Source: Variovorax sp. HW608 (lineage in GTDB: Bacteria > Pseudomonadota > Gammaproteobacteria > Burkholderiales > Burkholderiaceae_C). Taken from it: a stretch of 64,000 nt of DNA. The translations under genes were made by a program, and so were the position numbers. The stretch lies in the NCBI RefSeq assembly GCF_900090195.1, contig NZ_LT607803.1, positions 3,622,229 to 3,686,228 of the forward strand, given 5' to 3'. Shown piece by piece: positions 8,255 to 19,676 of this stretch (position 1 is the first letter of the stretch; every line of letters starts with the position of its first letter). The notes beneath the pieces were generated by a model. The model did not search any database and was not told where the DNA came from. It saw nothing but the letters and a program-made list of their open reading frames with translations.

Positions 8255-9271
8255 CTACGGGTACATGCAATTCGCTTTTCGCCATGCCAGGGTGCGTAGG
8301 ATTGCATCTTGAAGATCCACCGAATTGTGCAAGCCCAGTTCGCGTTCCGCGCGGTGCACGTCCGGAAGGTAGCGGGCGCTGGCCAGGCCCGATGTCGCAT
8401 GGCCCTCGATGCGCACGTCGGTCTCAAGGGCTGCCAGTCGCGTCACTTGGCATGCGAGCTGAGCGATAGTGACGCCGCTGGCGTGCCCGACGTTGTACGC
8501 GCGGCTCGGTCTGCCTAGTATTAGGCAGGTCAGAAGCCAGCGAGCCATGTCGCTCGCATATTGGTAGCTGCGAAGCGTTTCGCCGGTGCCGTGTACGACG
8601 ATGCCCTGGCCAAGCGCAGCGCTTTCTATGAATTGGGCCGCCGCCGAACCGCTTGACGGCAACATGGCCGGACCAATGAAGGCGAAGCACCGCGCAATCA
8701 CGACCTCGAACGGCCATTGTTCTCGTACAACAGTCTCTGCGAGACGCTTCGCCCGAGTGTATTCGTTCACCTGCGATTCGTTCCAGTGCGACTCTTCCAT
8801 CAGCGGCAATTCATTCCGGGGGGGGCCATAGACCGCGCCCGAACTGATGTGAAGGAGACGGCCCGCACCGCTTGACGCTGCGACTTCGCAGACCCGCCGT
8901 GTACCGGCTTCGGCAAGTTGCGCCAGGTCGTCTCCTGACGCATTGGGCGCGCTCACCGGCAGCGCCGCATGAATGATCGAGGAGAAGGTTCGATTTGCAA
9001 CCTCAAAATCGCAGACGTCGCCGCGGATCACGTCGACTGGTGCCGCGTGTGCGAGGTGCGCGCTCGAGCGTCCGAACCGGTTGGGGTCGCGCGTGAGTAC
9101 GCTCAACGTTAGCCCGAGTTCGAATTCCCGGTCGGCATGCAGAAGAGCTTCGAGTAGCCACTTGCCAACGAAGCCCGTTCCACCGGTGATGAGCATCGAT
9201 TGGTGGCGCAGGGCTTCCCATACCTGCGGCGAGGTTCCTCTCAACAATTCGTCGAGATCGGACCGCGGCAC
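8255..9271 (-). CDS. NAD-dependent epimerase/reductase (extended SDR), CDP-sugar candidate
   Basis: About 338 aa. The Rossmann motif is LITGGTGFVGKWLLEALL, the catalytic serine is in LLHISSGAVYG, and Tyr/Lys are in YTRAK. The start is uncertain: GTG 9271 leaves a 24-residue leader like that of related enzymes, while a TTG at 9316 would overlap rfbH. Standing right after rfbF-rfbG-rfbH, it is the natural candidate to reduce a CDP-4-keto-3,6-dideoxyhexose (as abequose or paratose synthases do), or to reduce the product of the transketolase-like pair. The sequence does not decide between these. Confidence 0.82.
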   Translation of the reverse strand: MPRSDLDELLRGTSPQVWEALRHQSMLITGGTGFVGKWLLEALLHADREFELGLTLSVLTRDPNRFGRSSAHLAHAAPVDVIRGDVCDFEVANRTFSSIIHAALPVSAPNASGDDLAQLAEAGTRRVCEVAASSGAGRLLHISSGAVYGPPRNELPLMEESHWNESQVNEYTRAKRLAETVVREQWPFEVVIARCFAFIGPAMLPSSGSAAAQFIESAALGQGIVVHGTGETLRSYQYASDMARWLLTCLILGRPSRAYNVGHASGVTIAQLACQVTRLAALETDVRIEGHATSGLASARYLPDVHRAERELGLHNSVDLQDAILRTLAWRKANCMYP

Positions 9272-9284
9272 CGGTCCAACGGAT

Positions 9285-10616
9285 TCAGTCGAATCGAAGG
9301 CCAAGGTAGGTCTCAATGCTCTCGATGGTGTGATCGAGCATCGGCTCCGTCAGACCAGGATAGACACCGACCCAGAAGGTATCGTTCATGATGCGATCGG
9401 TGTTCTTGAGTTCGCCGACCACACGGTAGTTGCGTCCGATCATGTACGGTTGGCGCAGGAGATTGCCGGCGAAGAGTAGCCGCGTCCCAACCTTCTGTTG
9501 GTCAAGGTAGGTCAGCAAGTCGACCCGTCGCGTATTGGCTGCCTCGCGCAGGGTGATAGGGAAGCCGAACCAGGACGGCTCCGAGCCAGGAGTGGCTTCG
9601 GGTAGCTCAAGGAACTCCTCGGCGCCCCGCAGACGCTCCTTCAGGTAATCGAAGTTCTTCTTGCGTGCTGCTATGAACCCCTCCAGTCGATCAAGCTGGG
9701 CTAGGGCGCATGCGGCCTGCATGTCGGTGATCTTCAAGTTGTAGCCAAGGTGGGAATAGGTGTACTTGTGATCGTAGCCCTCGGGGAGGTCGCCCAACTT
9801 CCAGCAGAAGCGTTTACCGCAGGTGTTGTCTTTGCCTGGAGCGCAGTAACAGTCGCGGCCCCAGTCGCGGACGGACTCGGCAATTAGCCGCAGTTCGTCG
9901 TTGTTGGTGAATACGGCCCCGCCCTCTCCCATGGTGATGTGATGGGCCGGATAGAAGCTCAAGGTGCCAATATCGCCGAAGGTGCCAACCAACTGGCCCT
10001 CGTAACGCGAACCCAGCGCGTCGCAGCAGTCTTCGACCAGCCACAGGCCGTGTTTCTCGCAGACAGCCTTGACGACCTTCAGGTTGTATGGATTGCCCAA
10101 GGTGTGTGCCAGCATGATGGCCTTGGTGCGCGGCCCGATGGCTGCCTCCAGCAGATCGGGGTCAATGTTGTAGGTTGGGATTTGGACGTCGACAAACACT
10201 GGCACCGCGCCGCACTGCAGGATCGGATTGACCGTGGTTGGAAAGCCTGCTGCGACTCCAATCACCTCGTCGCCGGGGCGGATTGCGCGGTCGCCGAGTT
10301 TAGGCGAAGTCAAGGTGGAGAAGGCCACCAGATTAGCCGAGGAGCCGGAGTTCACCGTGATTAGGTGCTTGACGCCAAGAAAGGCGGCGAGACGGCTTTC
10401 GAAGAGGGCGTTGAAGCGGCCGGTGGTGAGCCAGGCGTCTAGCGAGGCATCGACCATCAGCTGCATCTCGGGAGCGCCAATCACCTTTCCCGATGGCGGC
10501 ACCAGCGTTTCACCGGGCACAAAGGGCTGAGGCTTACTATCCAGTTCGCCGTACTCGGCTACCAGTGCCAGGATCTTCTTGCGTAGTTCGTTCTTCTGGA
10601 ATGAGATTTCAGTCAT
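9285..10616 (-). CDS. rfbH: CDP-6-deoxy-L-threo-D-glycero-4-hexulose 3-dehydrase (RfbH/E1)
   Basis: 443 aa from ATG 10616, overlapping the rfbG stop. Another in-frame ATG is at 10631. It is a PMP-dependent, aspartate-aminotransferase-fold enzyme that removes the C3 hydroxyl of CDP-4-keto-6-deoxyglucose. The usual catalytic lysine is replaced by histidine in [14 protein letters not shown], which is diagnostic for RfbH/ColD-type dehydrases. The cysteine set in [20 protein letters not shown], with an upstream EDCCDALG, matches the RfbH [2Fe-2S] ligands. It therefore needs a reductase partner (E3-type), which is not visible in this window. Confidence 0.95.
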   Translation of the reverse strand: MTEISFQKNELRKKILALVAEYGELDSKPQPFVPGETLVPPSGKVIGAPEMQLMVDASLDAWLTTGRFNALFESRLAAFLGVKHLITVNSGSSANLVAFSTLTSPKLGDRAIRPGDEVIGVAAGFPTTVNPILQCGAVPVFVDVQIPTYNIDPDLLEAAIGPRTKAIMLAHTLGNPYNLKVVKAVCEKHGLWLVEDCCDALGSRYEGQLVGTFGDIGTLSFYPAHHITMGEGGAVFTNNDELRLIAESVRDWGRDCYCAPGKDNTCGKRFCWKLGDLPEGYDHKYTYSHLGYNLKITDMQAACALAQLDRLEGFIAARKKNFDYLKERLRGAEEFLELPEATPGSEPSWFGFPITLREAANTRRVDLLTYLDQQKVGTRLLFAGNLLRQPYMIGRNYRVVGELKNTDRIMNDTFWVGVYPGLTEPMLDHTIESIETYLGLRFD

Positions 10617-11688
10617 TGGCGCTGCTTTCATAGGTCGCTATCTGCTGCAGAGTGAAGTCGGTCATGGCATGGCCAACTGCCCAGGCGCGCTGCCATTCGA
10701 CAATGGCAGACAAGCCCCGCTCAAGGTCCCAACGCGGAACCCAGCCCAGTGTCTGGCGGGCTTTGGAGCAATCGAGCTTCAGCCAGCGAGCCTCATGAGG
10801 TTGATCGGGGCCTGCGTCGGTGCGCCAAGTTGCGGTGCCACCCCATAGGTCGGCCAGCCGGTCCGCAATCCAGCTCACAGGCTTCGCGTCCGAGTCGTTT
10901 GGACCGAAATTCCAGGCCTGAGCCCAGGCCGGCCCATGCTGGTAAAGGTTCTCCGCAAGCATCATGTAGCCTCGGAGGGGTTCGAGCACGTGTTGCCACG
11001 GGCGGATCGCCGACGGGTTACGGATATCGGCAGCGCGATTTTGGCCGAAGGCACGCAGAAGATCGGGAAGCAATCGATCTTCGGACCAATCGCCGCCGCC
11101 AATGACGTTGCCCGCCCGCGCGGTAGCCAGTGCGACGCCATGCTCGTTATGGCGGTCCGGGTTGAAGAAGGACGAACGATAGGAGGCGCAGACTAGCTCT
11201 GCGCAACCCTTGCTGTTGCTATAGGGGTCGTAGCCCCCCATGGGTTCGTTCTCGCGGTAACCCCATTGCCATTCGCGGTTCTCGTAGCACTTGTCGCTCG
11301 TCACCACCAGCACGGCTCGGACCGAATCGCAGGAACGCACGGCCTCCAGCAGATGGACGGTTCCCATGACATTGGTCGAATATGTTTCGACGGGATCGGC
11401 ATACGATCGACGCACGAGCGGTTGAGCGGCCAGATGGAAGACAACGTCGGGGTGAGAGCCGTGCATGGCCTTGCGCAGCCTTTCCAGATCGCGGATGTCC
11501 GCGATAATGGATTCGGCAGCGCCGGCTTCGCCCGTCAGTGCATGGAGACTAGGCCTCGTGTCAGCGGCGAGCGCGTAGCCCGTCACGTGTGCGCCCTGCT
11601 TCGCCAGCCACAGCGCCAGCCAGCAGCCTTTGAAACCTGTGTGGCCAGTCAGAAAGACGCGCTTGCCGGACCAGAACGAGCCGCTCAT
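10609..11688 (-). CDS. rfbG: CDP-glucose 4,6-dehydratase
   Basis: 359 aa from ATG 11688, which overlaps the rfbF stop as ATGA. This gives the same length as characterised RfbG. NAD-binding motif [18 protein letters not shown]; catalytic [10 protein letters not shown] and YSNSK. It converts CDP-glucose to CDP-4-keto-6-deoxyglucose, the substrate of RfbH. An in-frame GTG at 11724 is possible but would lie inside rfbF. Order rfbF-rfbG-rfbH is as in Salmonella and Yersinia dideoxyhexose loci. Confidence 0.95.
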   Translation of the reverse strand: MSGSFWSGKRVFLTGHTGFKGCWLALWLAKQGAHVTGYALAADTRPSLHALTGEAGAAESIIADIRDLERLRKAMHGSHPDVVFHLAAQPLVRRSYADPVETYSTNVMGTVHLLEAVRSCDSVRAVLVVTSDKCYENREWQWGYRENEPMGGYDPYSNSKGCAELVCASYRSSFFNPDRHNEHGVALATARAGNVIGGGDWSEDRLLPDLLRAFGQNRAADIRNPSAIRPWQHVLEPLRGYMMLAENLYQHGPAWAQAWNFGPNDSDAKPVSWIADRLADLWGGTATWRTDAGPDQPHEARWLKLDCSKARQTLGWVPRWDLERGLSAIVEWQRAWAVGHAMTDFTLQQIATYESSAND

Positions 11689-12458
11689 GTCCAAGCCTTC
11701 CATGGGGCCTTGCCGCTCTGCCACAGGTCTTCAAGGTAGGTCTTGTCGCGGAGAGTGTCCATGGGTTGCCAGAAGCCGTCGTGCTTGTAGGCTCCGAGTT
11801 GGTTTTCCGCGGCCAGTCGCTCCAGCGGTTCACGTTCCCAAATGGTACGGTCGTCAGTGACGTAGTCGATCACTGAGGGCGACAGCACGAAGAAACCACC
11901 GTTGATATGCCCGCCATCGCCCTTGGGCTTTTCTTGGAAGGCCACGACCTTCTCGTCGCGCAATTCCAGCGCGCCGAATCGTCCGGGCGGCAAGGTCGCG
12001 GTCAATGTTGCCTTGAGTTTGTTGGCACGATGGAACTCGATCAGCCGTGTGATGTCGATGTCGCTCACTCCATCGCCGTAGGTGAAGCAAAAATCCTGCT
12101 CGCCCTGAAGGTGTTCGGCGACTCGCCTAAGACGGCCGCCGGTCATCGTGTCCTCGCCCGTATCGACCAGCGTGACCTTCCAAGGCTCTGCATAGCGTTG
12201 GTGCACCTGCATCCTGTTCTCCTGCATGTCGAAGGTGACATCGGACATGTGCAGAAAATAGTTTGCGAAGTATTCCTTGATCACGTAGCCCTTGTAGCCG
12301 CAGCAGATGATGAAATCGTGGATTCCATGAGCGGAATAGATCTTCATGATGTGCCACAGCACCGGCTTGCCTCCGATCTCGATCATCGGCTTGGGCTTGA
12401 GGTGGGTTTCCTCTGAGATCCTGGTTCCGAGTCCCCCGGCAAGAATGACGGCTTTCAA
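11685..12458 (-). CDS. rfbF: Glucose-1-phosphate cytidylyltransferase
   Basis: 257 aa, full length for the family. Opens [20 protein letters not shown] with the [16 protein letters not shown] sugar-nucleotidyltransferase signature, then GDGVSDID and a C-terminal [10 protein letters not shown]. It makes CDP-glucose from CTP and glucose-1-phosphate, the entry step to 3,6-dideoxyhexoses. It overlaps rfbG by 4 bp. The 77-bp gap upstream separates it from rmd. Confidence 0.95.
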   Translation of the reverse strand: MKAVILAGGLGTRISEETHLKPKPMIEIGGKPVLWHIMKIYSAHGIHDFIICCGYKGYVIKEYFANYFLHMSDVTFDMQENRMQVHQRYAEPWKVTLVDTGEDTMTGGRLRRVAEHLQGEQDFCFTYGDGVSDIDITRLIEFHRANKLKATLTATLPPGRFGALELRDEKVVAFQEKPKGDGGHINGGFFVLSPSVIDYVTDDRTIWEREPLERLAAENQLGAYKHDGFWQPMDTLRDKTYLEDLWQSGKAPWKAWT

Positions 12459-12535
12459 GTAACTGCTCCTCTGAATCTTTGACGTCCCTGCGGTCTTGCG
12501 AAGACAAAGAGACGGTTTGGTCGAAACGATCGTCC

Positions 12536-14442
<1,907 letters not shown>

Positions 14443-14502
14443 TTAGGATCCTCGTTCATTCATGGATTGTGGCAGAGGACGATCTGCCGCAAGCGTTCAC
14501 TG

Positions 14503-16224
14503 TCAGCCGCGGGAGATCCGCTGCAATTCGGCCGCGTAGCGCCCGATCAATTCGTCGGAGCAGAAGTAGTCGAGCACCATCTTCTGCGCCACCGCCGCCC
14601 TGCGGTCCGCCTCGGCCGGATTCCGATAGACCTCAAGCAGTTGCGCCGCGATGGAAGCCACATCGGGGTCGGCCCAGACGAATCCGCGAGGGTACGGGAT
14701 GTAGTCGTCCTCAAGCTCGATCAAGCGGTAGTCCACGGGGTATGCGGATTCCGCATTGACGAAAGCATCGACCCCGCCGAAGGCCGTGGAGATCACCGGG
14801 ACCCCGGCACCCATCGCCTCGATCACCGTGAGGCCCAGCCCCTCCGACCGATGCGGGGAGACGTAGGCCGAGGCGCCGCTGATCAGCGAATGCAGCTCGG
14901 CGTCGGTGAGGAGATGGTCGATGATCTTGATCCGACTGTCCTTCTCGGCGGTCTGATAGAGGTAGTCGACCTCGGGGACCTTGCGGTTCGGATAGGTGAT
15001 CTTGAAGGTCAGTCGCACCTTGGCCGAGGACCCCTTCGGAAAGGCCTGCAGGAAGGCATCGAGGAGCGCGCTCGGGTTCTTTCTCTCCAGGATGCTGTTG
15101 GCGTCGAAGCAATAGACGAAGGTCGTCTCGCCTGATTCGGACGCATGGTGCCGCTCCAATCCCGTCAGGTACGCCAGATAGGGCGGCAGCAAGTGCACGG
15201 GCTTCGCGGTCGACTGCCGGAGCATGCGGTAGATGAAGGGTGTCGGCGCCCAGAACTCGTGGAAGTACTTCATCGACACCTGCCACTCCGGGCGCAGGGT
15301 CGGCAGTTCCCAGTACCAGACCGCGATGTTGTACTTGTCGCGAAACAGTTCGTCGCCGCCGTGGGCCACCATGACCGGGAGCGTGTCGCCGTTCATGTGG
15401 ACGAGGTTCACGTCCCCGTCGTCGAGGTAGGCCGGAAATTCAGGCGTACCCTCGATGCTCGACTGGATCGCAAATTCGCGCTGTTGGGCACGGCAGCCCA
15501 GGCGGGTGAGGCCGGCTCTTCGCAGACCATCCAGGTAGCCTCGCGCGCTGACCCCGAGCCCCGAGACCCGGTCGAGCGGTCCGATGACATTCAGGCCCCT
15601 GGCCGGATCGACGCGCTTCTGCGGCGGCGGCAGGTCCTCGCGCTCGAAGCGGACTTTCTGGGCGTCGGACAGCCGTGCCCGATGATTCACCATGAGGCCG
15701 ATCTTGCGGCCGAGATTCACATAGTGCGTGAGTGGCCTGTCCAGCCACGGCTGCAATTCCGAGTTGGACTGCAGATACCGGCGCGGGGAGAACGAGCTGG
15801 AGGCCTTCAGCCCCAAGGCTTCGCCGATCACCGCGTAGTGATACAGGGCAGTGACGCTTCCCGGCTCGCCGCGATCGAACTGGCTGCGGTAGAAGTCCGG
15901 GTCGAAGACCGGATTGGGCTTCCTGCCTTCCGCGTCGCCGAGATTGATGTAGTGGGCGATCGGTTCAAAGCCTGCGGCCACGATGTCAGGGTAGCTCGAC
16001 AGGTAGTACTCCTGATCGAAGAGGCCGAGTTCGAGCAGAACCAGCGCCTGCTTCGCAGGTGTGTGGCGATCGGCGCCGGGCTGCATCACCGCGTTCCAGT
16101 CGAGATCGAGCCGCTGCGCAACTTCCCTTGCGTTGGCGGCGAGACGTTGGCGCAGGTCTCGATAGGTCGATTCGGACAAGGGGTCCGCGTCCATCTGGGT
16201 GGGTTGGGGGGCGATGGCGCTCAA
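14503..16224 (-). CDS. GT4-type glycosyltransferase with long N-terminal extension
   Basis: 573 aa, starting at TTG 16224, 3 bp after the upstream stop. A GGGAG site at suitable distance supports TTG over the later ATG 16194, which has none. Residues 1-190 carry repeated F-x-x-x-x-Y-hydrophobic units (LGLFDQEYYLSSYPDIV, VFDPDFYRSQ) seen in large O-antigen transferases. Residues 205-560 form a GT-B enzyme: NVIGPLDRVSGLGVSARGY, then SPHRSEGLGLTVIEAMGAGVP, the GT4 donor-binding E-x7-E motif. It probably adds D-rhamnose or mannose during glycan assembly. The exact linkage cannot be told. Confidence 0.88.
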   Translation of the reverse strand: MSAIAPQPTQMDADPLSESTYRDLRQRLAANAREVAQRLDLDWNAVMQPGADRHTPAKQALVLLELGLFDQEYYLSSYPDIVAAGFEPIAHYINLGDAEGRKPNPVFDPDFYRSQFDRGEPGSVTALYHYAVIGEALGLKASSSFSPRRYLQSNSELQPWLDRPLTHYVNLGRKIGLMVNHRARLSDAQKVRFEREDLPPPQKRVDPARGLNVIGPLDRVSGLGVSARGYLDGLRRAGLTRLGCRAQQREFAIQSSIEGTPEFPAYLDDGDVNLVHMNGDTLPVMVAHGGDELFRDKYNIAVWYWELPTLRPEWQVSMKYFHEFWAPTPFIYRMLRQSTAKPVHLLPPYLAYLTGLERHHASESGETTFVYCFDANSILERKNPSALLDAFLQAFPKGSSAKVRLTFKITYPNRKVPEVDYLYQTAEKDSRIKIIDHLLTDAELHSLISGASAYVSPHRSEGLGLTVIEAMGAGVPVISTAFGGVDAFVNAESAYPVDYRLIELEDDYIPYPRGFVWADPDVASIAAQLLEVYRNPAEADRRAAVAQKMVLDYFCSDELIGRYAAELQRISRG

Positions 16225-16227
16225 GAT

Positions 16228-18162
16228 TCAGGCTCCCAGCAAAGGACGGTCGTGGGAGTCCTTTTGAAAGTGCTTGCTGAAATACGGGTCCCTGGCGATG
16301 AGGTGCTCCCACTTTTGCAGGAAGGCCTTCTTTTCCTTCGCATTGTCGTGGGCCCGATTCAGGCTCGAGTTGTGGAAGTGATAGAGCTTTGCCGCCGGCG
16401 TGTAGACCACGCGATAGCCGGCCTCGATGCACTTGAGGCAGAAATCGAGGTCGTTGTAGTCGGTGGAGAACTGCAGGTCGAAGCCGCCGACTTCATCGAA
16501 CACTTCCTTCCGATAGGCCATCACGGCACCGGTGACCGCACTGTAGTTGCGGTCGATGGAGGCGAACCCTGCGTAGTCGCCGCCGTCGTCAGGGGCTCGA
16601 TGGAACACGTGTCCGGCCGATCCGTGAAAGCCGAGCGCGATGCCGGCGTGCTGCAGGCTGCCGTCGGGGAACAGGAGCTTGCCGCCCACGGCGCCGATTT
16701 CGGGCCGGGCCGCCTGGGACGCCAGCGCCTGGATCCAGTCGGGTGCGATGACTTCCAGGTCGTCGTTGAGAAGGATCACGATCCCTTCGCGCACTTGCGC
16801 CGTGGCGAAGTTCGCCTTGTGGGCGAAGGAGAAGGTCTTCTGCTTCGGATACGACACCGAGGAATGGCCATGGGCCGCCAACAGCGCTTTCATCTCCTCG
16901 GGCACGAAGCCGTCGTCGACCAGCAGGATCTTGTAGTTGGCGCAGGTCGAACTCGAAATGATCGATTGGACGAAGTGCGTGGCAAGAACGATCTTTCCGC
17001 GTCCCGGGACGTCCCTTTCGTACATGCCGGTCAGGATGACGAGGGTCACTGGCGTGGTGGGCTCGGGCCACAGGATGCGAAGGCTTCCCTTGTCGGCCAT
17101 CGCTTCGATCCTTGCGGCCGGGCATTGCCGGTGAATCTGGCGCTCGAGGGCGCTCCGGGCCTCTTGCAGAGCCTTTGGAGGGAAGAAGCCGCCAAGCGCC
17201 GACTCGGACTTCGCCGCGGTCCTGAAATAGAGCAGGTCGTCGATGTGCCCGATCGAGGCCGCGCTCGCGGACGCAGCAAGCGCCAGTTCGTATTCGGCGG
17301 CCGCATCCTCGCGCCCCTGGGGTTCGGGAAGCGAAAGCAGCAGCTTCTTGCGGATCGCGGTGAACCGTCCCAGCATGTTCACCGACTGTTGGTGCTCCGG
17401 CGACCAGTCCGGTTTGTAGAACTGCCGGCCGACCTTGTCGTCCTGAAGCCGGCTCGCCTCGTCGGTGTAGACGATGTCGAGATCCGGCGTGTTGCGCAGC
17501 TTGTCGCCGAGCATCTTGACGAGGTCGTCGTCCACGACGTCTCCCTGTGACAGCAGGCCAACGAAGACGGTGGTGGCCTCCTTCGCAGCGGCTTTCAGCC
17601 AATGACTTTCCGTCGGAATGCCGTCCATCTCGACGCGGCGCACGCGCCAGTCGGTCTCGAGCCAGTCCGGCACGAGCGGGGCGTGCTCTTCATCGCATCC
17701 GAGGAGCAATTCCCAGCACGGGTCCGTTTGCCGAAGTGCGGACTGCAGCGTGCGCTCCAGTGCCGCCATGTCGTTGCCACGCACTGGCACGATGAAGCAG
17801 ACCGATGCCGGGCTCTGGCGCATCTGGTTCATCTCGACGACCGGTTCCAGGATCTCGCCCGTGGGCGCCCAATGAAAGCTTTCCGGGTCGAGGTATGCCG
17901 CCTTGGGGCGTGCCAGCGACAGCAGGTCCGGGTCGGACAGCACGGGATGCAGCGTCGAGGGCGAATGCATGCGGCCCAGCGTCATGGGGTGCGAGTCCAG
18001 CAGCAGCACGTTACTGCTGCCGCGCAGCTTGCGCTTCAGTCGGCCGTGCAGTTGCGGAAAGCGCTTGACCAGCAGCGCATTGAGCTTCTGCCGGACCGGG
18101 CTCTCGGGCGGCAGGAGCCGGCGGGCCGCGGCAAGGAGGGGAGCGACGATCGGATTGCTCAA
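16228..18162 (-). CDS. Tandem-domain GT2 glycosyltransferase
   Basis: About 644 aa from a probable TTG at 18162, immediately after the wzt stop and with GGGA upstream. Two GT2-like modules are visible. The N-terminal one (CFIVPVRGNDMAALERTLQS, YTDEASRLQDDK) lacks a clean DxD. The C-terminal one is canonical (LVDDGFVPEEM, LLNDDLEVI, GGKLLFPDGSLQHAGIALGF, STDYNDLDFCLKCIEAGYRV). This architecture is common in O-antigen polymerising or chain-extending enzymes. Donor unknown; GDP-D-rhamnose is plausible from context. Confidence 0.87.
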   Translation of the reverse strand: MSNPIVAPLLAAARRLLPPESPVRQKLNALLVKRFPQLHGRLKRKLRGSSNVLLLDSHPMTLGRMHSPSTLHPVLSDPDLLSLARPKAAYLDPESFHWAPTGEILEPVVEMNQMRQSPASVCFIVPVRGNDMAALERTLQSALRQTDPCWELLLGCDEEHAPLVPDWLETDWRVRRVEMDGIPTESHWLKAAAKEATTVFVGLLSQGDVVDDDLVKMLGDKLRNTPDLDIVYTDEASRLQDDKVGRQFYKPDWSPEHQQSVNMLGRFTAIRKKLLLSLPEPQGREDAAAEYELALAASASAASIGHIDDLLYFRTAAKSESALGGFFPPKALQEARSALERQIHRQCPAARIEAMADKGSLRILWPEPTTPVTLVILTGMYERDVPGRGKIVLATHFVQSIISSSTCANYKILLVDDGFVPEEMKALLAAHGHSSVSYPKQKTFSFAHKANFATAQVREGIVILLNDDLEVIAPDWIQALASQAARPEIGAVGGKLLFPDGSLQHAGIALGFHGSAGHVFHRAPDDGGDYAGFASIDRNYSAVTGAVMAYRKEVFDEVGGFDLQFSTDYNDLDFCLKCIEAGYRVVYTPAAKLYHFHNSSLNRAHDNAKEKKAFLQKWEHLIARDPYFSKHFQKDSHDRPLLGA

Positions 18163-18164
18163 GG

Positions 18165-18866
<702 letters not shown>

Positions 18867-18872
18867 CTTTTT

Positions 18873-19676
18873 TTACAGCCAATAGACGACGCGACGGCGG
18901 TACTTCGCGAAAAGGTAGCTCGACGCGATCAGCGTCGCCGCGGTCCAGGCCAGAATGCCCCACCAGTTGTGGCTTTCCGCCGCGCCGCCCATGAGCGGCG
19001 TACGCAGCAGATCCAGCATCTGCGCGAAAGGATTCCACAGGATGTACTGGGCGCGGCCGGGCAGGCTCGACGGCAGCCAGAACACCGGCGTCAGGAACAT
19101 CAGCATCTGCATCACGCTGGTCACGATCTGGGTCACGTCGCGGAAGCGCGTGCAGACCAGTCCGAGCGCGATGCCCACTGCCTGCGCGTTCACAAGGACC
19201 AGCAGGAAGGCCGGGATGAAGAGCAACGCCGACCACGTCAGCGTGACGCCGGCCCAGATCGCCACCGGGATGTACAGCACGATATGGTGGGCGAACTGGA
19301 TCAGGTTGCGCGCCATGCTGCGCCACACGAACAGGCTGATCGGAAAGTAGCCCTGCTTGAGGTAGTTGGCCGAGCCGATGAACGCGTTGCACGAGTCGGT
19401 CACCATGCTGGAGAAGAAGCCCCAGAAGATGATGCCGAGCGCAAGGTGAGGGAAGAACTTCGACAACTCGGTGCCGAACAGCGAGCTGTAGAGCGGCCCC
19501 ATGCCGCCGATCATCGCGCCCATGCTCAGCGTGAGCCACAGCGGCCCCAGCATCGAGCGCCGGTACCGCAGCACGATGTCGAACCAGGCGAGCGTCCACC
19601 AGATGTCCGTTCGGCGGGTGCCTTCCCACCAGTCGCCCCAGGCGCTTCGATGAAGATTGGAATGCGCCTGGCTCAT
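18873..19676 (-). CDS. wzm: ABC-2 permease of polysaccharide export
   Basis: 267 aa from ATG 19676, which overlaps the manC stop as ATGA. A further upstream start would only add arginine-rich antisense sequence. It has a cytoplasmic N-terminal amphipathic stretch and six hydrophobic segments, with DIVLRYRRSMLGPLWLTLS and TPVFWLPSSLPG typical of the KpsM/Wzm family. It works as a dimer with Wzt to move the undecaprenyl-linked glycan across the inner membrane. Presence of Wzm/Wzt and absence of Wzx/Wzy point to the ABC-dependent route. Confidence 0.93.
   Translation of the reverse strand: MSQAHSNLHRSAWGDWWEGTRRTDIWWTLAWFDIVLRYRRSMLGPLWLTLSMGAMIGGMGPLYSSLFGTELSKFFPHLALGIIFWGFFSSMVTDSCNAFIGSANYLKQGYFPISLFVWRSMARNLIQFAHHIVLYIPVAIWAGVTLTWSALLFIPAFLLVLVNAQAVGIALGLVCTRFRDVTQIVTSVMQMLMFLTPVFWLPSSLPGRAQYILWNPFAQMLDLLRTPLMGGAAESHNWWGILAWTAATLIASSYLFAKYRRRVVYWL

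Noticed and set aside
15145..17550. 801-codon plus-strand frame
   Set aside because: Antisense shadow of the two glycosyltransferase genes with clear GT motifs on the other strand.
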